Part shown: positions 1 to 5,584 of the stretch, piece by piece
Position numbering within the stretch: the first letter of the stretch is position 1
Layout of the letters: each line of letters starts with the position of its first letter
The notes under the pieces: model-generated
Told to the model about the DNA's origin: nothing
Database searches by the model: none
What the model saw: only the letters and a program-made list of their open reading frames with translations
Translations under genes and position numbers: made by a program
Assembly (NCBI GenBank): GCA_029861825.1
Contig: JAOTYN010000301.1
Coordinates: 1-5,584, forward strand
Length of the DNA stretch: 5,584 nucleotides
Direction: 5' to 3'
Source of the DNA: Cyclobacteriaceae bacterium
GTDB taxonomy: Bacteria > Bacteroidota > Bacteroidia > Cytophagales > Cyclobacteriaceae

Positions 1-1097
1 CATTCGATATTCAAATTGTTCAGCGGTTATATGAACAAGGACAGCTGGGCCAGGACCGTTACATCATTTGCAATGGGTTTAAAAGACCACTTTACTTGCA
101 AAAGATTGCGGACCTGATACATAGCGGTTTTAGTAATTGCATCCCGGTATTGGACAATTTGAAAGAGCTGGACTATTACCAGTCGCGGATTAAAGAGCCT
201 TACCAAATCGGCATCCGGTTAGCTTCCGATGAGGAACCTCAGTTTGAATTTTACACTTCCCGGCTGGGAGTGCGGTATCATGATGTAGTGGACTATTACC
301 AGAACACCATAAAAGATAGTAATGCTAAATTGAAGCTACTCCATTACTTTATCAATACCGGGATGGCCGATAATGCCTACTATTGGAGTGAGCTCAGCCG
401 GTTTATGTATAAGTATTGCGAGTTAAAAAAGATATGTCCTGAATTGGATACTGTGGACATCGGGGGAGGATTTCCTATAAAAACTTCTTTGCACTTTGAC
501 TATGACTATCAGTACATGATCGAGCAGATTATTGAGAACATTCAATGGATCTGTCATAAAAATCATGTACCGGTACCTCATGTAATGACAGAGTTCGGAA
601 GCTATACCGTAGGGGAGAGCGGTGCCATGATCTATTCTATTTTGGACCAAAAATTGCAGAATGATAAAGAACTTTGGTATATGATTGACGGTTCTTTCAT
701 TACGAATTTACCGGATACCTGGGGTCAGAATAAAAAATTTGTACTGTTGGCAATCAATAAATGGCATGAACCTTTTCATAGGGTGAATATAGGAGGGTTA
801 ACCTGCGATAGTATGGACTACTATAACTCAGAGACGCATTCTTCGGAAGTATTCCTTCCTCGGATAGATAATGGACAACCATTGTATATTGGATTCTTTC
901 ACACCGGTGCCTACCAGGAGTCCTTGGGAGGATACGGGGGAATTCAGCATTGTTTGATTCCTGCTCCTCAACATATAATCATTGACCGAAACGCCGATGG
1001 TTCCATAAATACTAGGGTATATGCTGCTGAACAAGATCCAGAAGCGATGATGAAGATTCTGGGTTATGACCCGGCACTTAGAAATGAGATAGAATAA
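1..1097 (+). CDS. speA: Arginine decarboxylase (PLP-dependent, biosynthetic), C-terminal part
   Basis: This gene is cut at its 5' end by the window. The frame is open from base 3, giving about 364 residues before the TAA at 1095-1097. It should convert arginine to agmatine and CO2 in the cytoplasm, the first step of a polyamine route. Visible motifs are ICNGFKR (about 66-86), RLASDEEP and FYTSRLG (about 216-275), GGGFP (462-476, PLP phosphate binding), EFGSYTVGESG (about 591-623), GLTCDS with the catalytic-type Cys at 804-806, and GAY (906-914). The order and wording match the ~460-residue arginine decarboxylase of Bacteroidota. By that comparison about 100 residues are missing, including the PLP-binding lysine, so activity cannot be fully judged here. 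The TTG at 96 is internal, not a start, because conserved sequence continues upstream of it. The S9 peptidase gene follows 3 nt after the stop. The alternative, a diaminopimelate- or ornithine-decarboxylase paralogue, is unlikely. Confidence 0.93.
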   Translation, partial: FDIQIVQRLYEQGQLGQDRYIICNGFKRPLYLQKIADLIHSGFSNCIPVLDNLKELDYYQSRIKEPYQIGIRLASDEEPQFEFYTSRLGVRYHDVVDYYQNTIKDSNAKLKLLHYFINTGMADNAYYWSELSRFMYKYCELKKICPELDTVDIGGGFPIKTSLHFDYDYQYMIEQIIENIQWICHKNHVPVPHVMTEFGSYTVGESGAMIYSILDQKLQNDKELWYMIDGSFITNLPDTWGQNKKFVLLAINKWHEPFHRVNIGGLTCDSMDYYNSETHSSEVFLPRIDNGQPLYIGFFHTGAYQESLGGYGGIQHCLIPAPQHIIIDRNADGSINTRVYAAEQDPEAMMKILGYDPALRNEIE

Positions 1098-1100
1098 ATT

Positions 1101-3335
1101 ATGAAACGTAGAATCATTCTCACCTTTGGCATTTGCTGGTGCCTTTATGGAATTTTGCCAGCCCAAGAAAATTATTCCAATCTGAAACAGGCGCTGGCGG
1201 CTCAATGGATTCTTGCCGGTGAACAGGGCCCTCAAGATATAAATTGGATCGATGGCGGCAATCGATTTTCCTTTACCGCCTCCACAGATCAAGGTGATGA
1301 GATCAGGTCCTTCGAGCCAGCAAACGGAGCGGATCAATTAATATTTGATGCCAGTGGGATGAGCTTCCCGGGCTCCGCAGAACCCTTTGAATACAGCTCA
1401 TTTCAATGGTCCCAGGATTCTAAATACATTCTTTTCCAGTGCAATTTTCGTCCAATTTGGCGTAGATCCGGAGTATCGGATTATTATTTCTACGCCCTGG
1501 AAACTCAGACCTTGAAACTGGTGGCCAAGGATGCACAGACCGCTGAATTATCGCCCGATGGAAGTCAAGTGGGATACGAAAGGGCCGGGAACCTGTTTGT
1601 GTTCGATTTCAAGAGTGAAAACGAAAAGCAACTGACATTTGATGCCCAAAAGCATTTTTACAACGGGCGTTTTGGCTGGGTCTATGAAGAGGAATTTGGT
1701 CTGGCAAAAGCGTGGTATTGGTCTCGTGACGGCCAATATATTGCCTTTTGGCAATCCGATGAACGTGAGGTGCCGGTATATCAGATGACCGATTACTCAG
1801 GTCAGCAACAGGAGTACGTGAAAATAAAGTATCCCAAGGTGGGCAACATCAATCCTAAAGTTAAAATTGGAGCGGTCCATGTACCTTCAGGTGAGATAAA
1901 CTGGATGGATCTGCAAATCGGCGATGGGTATGTGCCCAGATTATATTGGACCTCTCAAAAAAATCAGCTGGCAGTAGTGCATCTGAACCGACATCAAAAT
2001 CACCTGAAGCTGTTTATGGGTGATGTGACCAGCGGCGCCACCAACATGATTATGGAGGAAAAATCCCAGGCTTGGATCGATGTTTTCGATTTTTTCGCGG
2101 GAATCAATCATCTGTTCTTCTTTCCGGAAGGTCTTGATCAGTTCCTGTGGGTTTCGGATCGCGACGGTTGGAGTCATATCTACCGGTATGATTACAGTGG
2201 AAAGTTGCTGAACCAAGTAACCAAAGGACCTTGGGAAGTGGTGCGCGTGGAAGCGGTCGATGCCAAGAAACAACGCATTTACTATACTTCCACTGAGGTG
2301 TCACCTTTGGAGCGGCAATTTTACTGGGTGGATTTTAGGGGTCGCAACCTTAAACGAATGACTACTGAGCCGGGTAGGCATCAGATCAATATGGCTCCCG
2401 GAGCTCAATATTATGTAGACAAATATTCCAACACAAATACACCCACCCAGGTCTCTTTGCATAACGGCAAAGGGGAGTCGGTACATGTGTTTGAGACTAA
2501 TGATCAGGTGGGTGAGTATCAGAAGAAAATGAACTATGCTCCAAAGGAGTTATTTGAGTTCACCACCTCCGACGGTCAAAAATTGCAGGGCTATCTCATA
2601 AAGCCCGTGGATTTTGATCCTTCCCAAAGCTACCCATTGGTTTTGAATATCTATGGCGGGCCTGGCGCTCAGTCTGTTTACAACAGCTATGCCACAAACG
2701 GCTGGGAACAATATTTGGCGCAGCAGGGGTATGTGATCGCCAGTGTAAACAATCGGGGCAGCGGGGGATATGGCAGTAATTTCGAAAAAGTGGTTTACAA
2801 AAACCTGGGACATTGGGAAAGTCACGACTTTGTGGAGACTGCCAAATATTTAACAGGTAAATCCTGGATTGACGGTGACAACATGGCCATACGCGGACAC
2901 AGCTATGGAGGTTATATGTCCAGTTTAACGGTGCTTAAGCATCCAGATGTGTTTAAAGTGGCATTGGTGGGGGCTCCAGTAACCGACTGGAGGCTTTATG
3001 ATACTATCTATACGGAACGCTATATGGGCTTGTTGGAAGAAAATGAAGCGGGATATAAGGCAACAGCACCGGTAAGCTACGCCGGCAATCTGAAAGCCAA
3101 TATGTTCATTGCCCACAGCGGTATGGACGATAATGTTCATATGCAACACACTATGCAACTTGTACGGGCACTGATCGATAATGGTAAAGACCATGATCTG
3201 CGCATTTATCCTCCTGGTGCTCACGGAGTGGCCTATAATGGCCCCAGTTATTTGTTACTATTTCAACAGTATGTGAGTTACCTAAACGAACACTTGAAAA
3301 GTGGTAAATTGATCCAGGTACTGGATCAAGACTAG
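1101..3335 (+). CDS. Secreted S9 family prolyl peptidase, DPP-IV type
   Basis: This is a complete 744-residue protein, a usual length for bacterial DPP-IV. Residues 1-21 form a signal peptide (basic MKRR, hydrophobic core, likely cut near LPA-Q); the cysteines at 12 and 14 do not form a lipobox, so a soluble periplasmic or secreted enzyme is expected. Residues about 90-460 are the DPP-IV beta-propeller, and about 485-735 the alpha/beta-hydrolase domain. The catalytic triad is Ser601 (GHSYGG), Asp676 (DDNVH) and His708 (AHGV). By alignment from memory with human DPP4, Arg121 corresponds to R125, Glu197/Glu198 to the E205/E206 pair that binds the substrate amino terminus, Tyr518 to oxyanion Y547, Tyr633/Tyr637 to Y662/Y666, and Asn678 to N710. 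The predicted role is release of X-Pro or X-Ala dipeptides from peptide amino termini. One difference is His600, where DPP4 has Trp in GWSYGG. The ATG sits 3 nt after the decarboxylase stop with no clear Shine-Dalgarno, which suggests cotranscription. The exact substrate preference is inferred. Confidence 0.92.
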   Translation: MKRRIILTFGICWCLYGILPAQENYSNLKQALAAQWILAGEQGPQDINWIDGGNRFSFTASTDQGDEIRSFEPANGADQLIFDASGMSFPGSAEPFEYSSFQWSQDSKYILFQCNFRPIWRRSGVSDYYFYALETQTLKLVAKDAQTAELSPDGSQVGYERAGNLFVFDFKSENEKQLTFDAQKHFYNGRFGWVYEEEFGLAKAWYWSRDGQYIAFWQSDEREVPVYQMTDYSGQQQEYVKIKYPKVGNINPKVKIGAVHVPSGEINWMDLQIGDGYVPRLYWTSQKNQLAVVHLNRHQNHLKLFMGDVTSGATNMIMEEKSQAWIDVFDFFAGINHLFFFPEGLDQFLWVSDRDGWSHIYRYDYSGKLLNQVTKGPWEVVRVEAVDAKKQRIYYTSTEVSPLERQFYWVDFRGRNLKRMTTEPGRHQINMAPGAQYYVDKYSNTNTPTQVSLHNGKGESVHVFETNDQVGEYQKKMNYAPKELFEFTTSDGQKLQGYLIKPVDFDPSQSYPLVLNIYGGPGAQSVYNSYATNGWEQYLAQQGYVIASVNNRGSGGYGSNFEKVVYKNLGHWESHDFVETAKYLTGKSWIDGDNMAIRGHSYGGYMSSLTVLKHPDVFKVALVGAPVTDWRLYDTIYTERYMGLLEENEAGYKATAPVSYAGNLKANMFIAHSGMDDNVHMQHTMQLVRALIDNGKDHDLRIYPPGAHGVAYNGPSYLLLFQQYVSYLNEHLKSGKLIQVLDQD
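3309..3329. terminator. Perfect 9-bp-stem hairpin at convergent junction, possible terminator
   Basis: The arms TTGATCCAG (3309-3317) and CTGGATCAA (3321-3329) are exact reverse complements around the 3-nt loop GTA. The hairpin lies in the last codons of the S9 peptidase, ending 3 nt before its TAG stop codon. There is no T-run after it on the plus strand. Read on the minus strand, the stem is followed by TTTACCACTTTTC, so it might weakly terminate the convergent PhzF transcript, or both. The inverted repeat is seen directly; the terminator role is inferred. It codes for LIQVLDQ, so chance or protein constraint remains possible. Confidence 0.45.
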
Positions 3336-3369
3336 AAGGTTAGAGATTAGAGATTGGAGATTAGTGATA
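3335..3369. repeat. Imperfect 7-bp tandem repeat (consensus AGAGATT)
   Basis: About five heptads run in register: GAAGGTT, AGAGATT, AGAGATT, GGAGATT, AGTGATA. The two central units are identical and the outer ones are degenerate. The array fills most of the 43-nt gap between the stop codons of the convergent peptidase and PhzF genes. It shows no dyad symmetry, so it is not a hairpin. The function is unknown; it could be a slippage-generated simple repeat or one copy of a dispersed intergenic element. Confidence 0.6.
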
Positions 3370-3378
3370 TGGCAATTA

Positions 3379-4170
3379 CTACACGGTAATGTTTCCTTTC
3401 ATATAAAGTACCGCTTGTCCGCTCAGTAATACCCGGTCATTCTTCATGGTACATTGCAGTACACCTTGCCGATGTGATAGTTGTCGGGCTTGAAGTGTTG
3501 ATTTATTCAATCGATGGCTCCAATAAGGGGTAAGCGTACAATGGGCCGACCCGGTTACCGGATCTTCGTCTATGCCACTGGCTGGGGCGAAGAACCTGGA
3601 TACGAAATCCGCTTGGTCACCGGGTGCGCTAATAATGATACCCCGGGCTTCCACTTGGGATAACCGGGCAAAGTTTGGAGCAGCGGCTCGGATATCTGTT
3701 TCCTGGGGCAGCACAACCAAATAGTCCGTCGTTCCTTTTAGCACCTCAACGGCATCAATGCCCAAGGCATCCAGTAAACCGTTGGGTGGGGTACAGGGCT
3801 CAGGAGAGTCGGAGGGAAAGTCCAGGATAATCCGCTGCTGTTCTTGCCTGACCTGCAGTAGCCCACTTTTTGACTGAAACTCAATAGAGTTTGATGGATA
3901 GTTCAATTCATTAAATATCACATACGCACTCGCCAGGGTAGCGTGCCCACAAAGATCTACTTCCAGTTTGGGGGTAAACCAACGGATGTGGAATCCTCCA
4001 TCCATGGGTACCAGGAAGGCCGTTTCCGACAGGTTATTTTCGGAGGCAATTTTTTGCATAGTTTCATCCGGCAACCAGTGTTTCAGTGGACAAACCGCTG
4101 CTGGATTACCACCAAAAAGGTTTTCAGTAAAAGCGTCAACTTGAAAAATCGGCAGAGATTCGGGAAGCAT
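3379..4170 (-). CDS. PhzF family isomerase/epimerase
   Basis: This is a complete 263-residue protein from the ATG at 4170 to the TAG at 3379-3381. PhzF-fold proteins (diaminopimelate-epimerase-like fold, two similar halves) catalyse isomerisations; the named member acts in phenazine synthesis, but most homologues have no known substrate and no other phenazine genes are present here. Motifs, numbered from this start, are FQVDAF near 9-14, FGGNPAAV (19-26), ENNLSETAF with the catalytic-type Glu49, GHATLA (75-80) in the first half and DEDPVTGSAH (201-210) in the second. The frame also opens at an ATG at 4248, which would add 26 residues. I prefer 4170 because family members begin just before the LPIFQVDAF strand, the extension is Asn/Lys-rich and unlike the family, and the longer form would run through the palindrome and to within 13 nt of the divergent start codon. 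No strong Shine-Dalgarno precedes either start. Family assignment is firm; substrate is unknown. Confidence 0.9.
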   Translation of the reverse strand: MLPESLPIFQVDAFTENLFGGNPAAVCPLKHWLPDETMQKIASENNLSETAFLVPMDGGFHIRWFTPKLEVDLCGHATLASAYVIFNELNYPSNSIEFQSKSGLLQVRQEQQRIILDFPSDSPEPCTPPNGLLDALGIDAVEVLKGTTDYLVVLPQETDIRAAAPNFARLSQVEARGIIISAPGDQADFVSRFFAPASGIDEDPVTGSAHCTLTPYWSHRLNKSTLQARQLSHRQGVLQCTMKNDRVLLSGQAVLYMKGNITV

Positions 4171-4200
4171 TATTTTCTGGTCTTCTAAGAGAAAAATGAA

Positions 4201-4223
4201 ATTCAAATCGTTTGGATTTGAAT
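4201..4223. promoter_or_regulatory. Perfect inverted repeat in divergent intergenic region, operator candidate
   Basis: The arms ATTCAAATC (4201-4209) and GATTTGAAT (4215-4223) are exact reverse complements around the 5-nt centre GTTTG. The repeat lies between the PhzF start (4170) and the lipoprotein start (4262), about 31 nt upstream of the former and 38 nt upstream of the latter. Its size and symmetry suit a dimeric regulator, and it overlaps the candidate -33 element of the plus-strand promoter. It could also form a stem in a PhzF leader RNA. The symmetry is seen; the operator role is inferred, and no regulator gene is in the window. Confidence 0.5.
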
Positions 4224-4239
4224 GGTATTTGCTATTTTG
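4211..4239 (+). promoter_or_regulatory. Candidate Bacteroidota-type promoter for the lipoprotein gene
   Basis: TTTG at 4211-4214 is followed after 18 nt by TATTTTG at 4233-4239. The Bacteroidota primary sigma factor prefers TTTG or TTG at -33, about 19-21 nt, then TAnnTTTG at -7. This match is one base short in both the spacer and the -7 box. Transcription would start near 4246, leaving a roughly 16-nt A/T-rich leader before the ATG at 4262, which has no Shine-Dalgarno. The A/T richness of the region makes chance matches likely. Confidence 0.33.
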
Positions 4240-4261
4240 CTTTTCCATCTAAATTAAAACT

Positions 4262-5584
4262 ATGATTCGATATATGCTAATGATTGGTTTGAGCACCGGT
4301 TTATTGTTTTCATGTGCGGATATGGCCGCCCAGAAAACCCAAAAGGCTCCCAAAAACCCAGTGCCGGAAGTGCTTTCCAACCTGGAGCATGACGAAAACG
4401 GTTTTTACATACCTAAGAACGATCGCAAGATTTATGAGCTAATAGAAACTGCTGAGTACAGCCTGAATCAGGTCATGGGAAGCCCTGTAGGAACCGCCAC
4501 TGGTATTGATTTCAATTTTCAAGGTTTGCAGGGTCGAATGTACTATGGTTTCGTACCGTACGGAGATTCAAAACATCCTCATCCAGTTTACTTTGCCCGT
4601 TCGGTGGAAATTGATTCCGGCCGTGCCAGCATCAACATCGCCACCAGCTTACGCGGACGCTATGATATGATCGGCTGGGAAAAGAGTGGCAAAGGCACTC
4701 TGGGCTATCGAGTAATTAATGAGCATGGCAACTTCTTGTATGATGGTTTGGTAACCTTTGAGGGTACCGGACCGTTTGCCGTGGACATCACCATGATTGA
4801 AGGACCGTTTATCAATTTACTAGGCCCCCATGGTGCCACTATCTCATTCACTTTAAATATAGCACATGACGCAGAGGTGCGAATCAATGGCAATACTTTT
4901 AGCAGTAACTTAAATACAGTGCACGAAATACCAGTAAACGGGTTAGAGCCTGATAAGGTGTATGATTACAGCGTAATGATTGAAGAAAATGAATATAAAT
5001 ATCAACTGAAAACAGCACCGTCACCAGGTTCAAGAACAGCCTTTACCTTTTCATATGCCAGCGATTCCCGAAGCGGCAACGGCGGAGGTGAGCGGGACAT
5101 GTGGGGAGCCAACGCCTATATCATGAAGCGTATTATGGCTATGAATGTGGAAAAAGGGGTTTCTTTCATGCAATTTTCCGGTGACTTGATCAATGGATAT
5201 GAGACTAGGCCTGAAGCCATGCAATTGCAATATGCCAATTGGAAAAGGGCCATACAGCCTTTCGCCCACTATATGCCGGTTTATGTGAGCATGGGCAATC
5301 ATGAAGCTTTAAATAGATTGTTCATCAGCCGGGAGGACACGGTCTTTGTATCTCTGGACCGCTTCCCCTATGATACGGAGTCTGGCGAGGTGATCTTCGC
5401 CCAGAATTTTGTAAATCCTACTAACGGGCCGATCAGCGAGGACGGTGCAGTTTACGATCCTGACAAGAAAACCGCCAATTTCCCAACTTACGAGGAGAAC
5501 GTATTTTATTACACTCACGACAACGTGGCCGTGGTGGTATTAAATTCCGATTATTGGTATAGTCCTTCAACACGGGCCATCCGT
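4262..5584 (+). CDS. Lipoprotein with PAP-like N-terminal and calcineurin-like metallophosphoesterase domains, 3' truncated
   Basis: The frame is open from the ATG at 4262 to the window edge, giving 441 residues with no stop, so the C-terminus is missing. Residues 1-18 are a lipoprotein signal with lipobox LFSC and lipidated Cys18, placing the protein on a membrane facing the periplasm or cell surface. Residues about 19-45 are a Lys/Pro-rich linker. Residues about 46-165 are a predicted beta-rich region I do not recognise. Residues about 178-253 (EGPF to QLKTAP) resemble the Fn3-like N-terminal domain of purple acid phosphatases. From about 260 comes a calcineurin-like phosphoesterase: ASDSR with Asp268, GDLI with Asp308, GNHE (345-348) with Asn346/His347, and LNSDYW (427-432). 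Motif I reads D-x-R where many relatives have D-x-H. The remaining metal ligands, including the GHxH motif, would lie beyond the window. The role is probably hydrolysis of an extracytoplasmic phosphoester; the substrate is unknown. It is divergent from the PhzF gene. Confidence 0.86.
   Translation, partial: MIRYMLMIGLSTGLLFSCADMAAQKTQKAPKNPVPEVLSNLEHDENGFYIPKNDRKIYELIETAEYSLNQVMGSPVGTATGIDFNFQGLQGRMYYGFVPYGDSKHPHPVYFARSVEIDSGRASINIATSLRGRYDMIGWEKSGKGTLGYRVINEHGNFLYDGLVTFEGTGPFAVDITMIEGPFINLLGPHGATISFTLNIAHDAEVRINGNTFSSNLNTVHEIPVNGLEPDKVYDYSVMIEENEYKYQLKTAPSPGSRTAFTFSYASDSRSGNGGGERDMWGANAYIMKRIMAMNVEKGVSFMQFSGDLINGYETRPEAMQLQYANWKRAIQPFAHYMPVYVSMGNHEALNRLFISREDTVFVSLDRFPYDTESGEVIFAQNFVNPTNGPISEDGAVYDPDKKTANFPTYEENVFYYTHDNVAVVVLNSDYWYSPSTRAIR

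Noticed and set aside
169..302. A 14-bp direct repeat, TGGACTATTACCAG, at 169-182 and 289-302.
   Set aside because: Both copies are in the same reading frame, 120 bp apart, and encode DYYQ in the decarboxylase. This looks like chance reuse of codons, not a mobile or regulatory repeat.
567..576. Short palindrome GTACCGGTAC within the decarboxylase gene.
   Set aside because: It is short, inside conserved coding sequence (VPVP region), and palindromes of this size are expected by chance.
828..1337. A 169-codon open frame on the minus strand opposite the decarboxylase/peptidase junction.
   Set aside because: It lies wholly antisense to two well-supported genes, spans their junction, and its translation has no recognisable domain. 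It reads as a shadow of the opposite strand.
1941..2273. A 110-codon minus-strand open frame inside the S9 peptidase gene.
   Set aside because: It is antisense to the conserved beta-propeller, shows no protein family features and overlaps another antisense frame; chance is sufficient.
3379..4170. The possibility of a phenazine biosynthesis locus because of the PhzF protein.
   Set aside because: No other phenazine genes are nearby, and most PhzF-fold proteins occur outside phenazine pathways.
3943..4188. An 81-codon plus-strand open frame antisense to the PhzF gene start.
   Set aside because: It is fully opposite the conserved N-terminal half of PhzF and has no recognisable motif.
4705..5518. 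Three minus-strand open frames of 62-83 codons opposite the lipoprotein gene.
   Set aside because: They fall within a continuous plus-strand frame with clear phosphoesterase motifs and carry no domain signal of their own.

Overview
The window looks like chromosomal DNA of a member of the Bacteroidota. The truncated arginine decarboxylase matches the compact form of that enzyme typical of Flavobacteriia, Cytophagia and Saprospiria. Start codons lack clear Shine-Dalgarno sequences and sit behind A/T-rich leaders, and there is a DPP-IV-type S9 peptidase and a lipobox lipoprotein. I cannot name the genus. No RNA genes, insertion sequences, CRISPR arrays or phage genes are visible, and base composition looks even throughout. 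This is mostly ordinary housekeeping or accessory metabolism, not an obvious new system.

Layout: (1) 1-1097, plus strand, the C-terminal ~364 residues of a PLP-dependent arginine decarboxylase, entering from the left edge. (2) 1101-3335, plus strand, a complete secreted S9 peptidase of the DPP-IV type, starting 3 nt after the decarboxylase stop and probably cotranscribed with it. (3) 3336-3378, a short convergent gap holding an imperfect 7-bp tandem repeat; a perfect 9-bp-stem hairpin lies just before it, inside the peptidase 3' end. (4) 3379-4170, minus strand, a complete PhzF-family isomerase/epimerase. (5) 4171-4261, a 91-nt divergent intergenic region with a perfect 9+9 bp inverted repeat that overlaps a candidate promoter. 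(6) 4262 to the right edge, plus strand, the first 441 residues of a lipoprotein with a purple-acid-phosphatase-like N-terminal domain and a calcineurin-like metallophosphoesterase domain, cut by the window end.

How the genes work together: the decarboxylase and peptidase are tightly packed, but no biochemical link is obvious. At most both belong to peptide and amino-acid use, with the peptidase releasing dipeptides in the periplasm and the decarboxylase turning arginine into agmatine in the cytoplasm. The PhzF protein and the lipoprotein phosphoesterase are divergently transcribed and may share regulation through the palindrome between them. The points most worth checking are that palindrome, the unassigned ~120-residue domain in the lipoprotein, and the convergent junction with its hairpin and heptad repeat.
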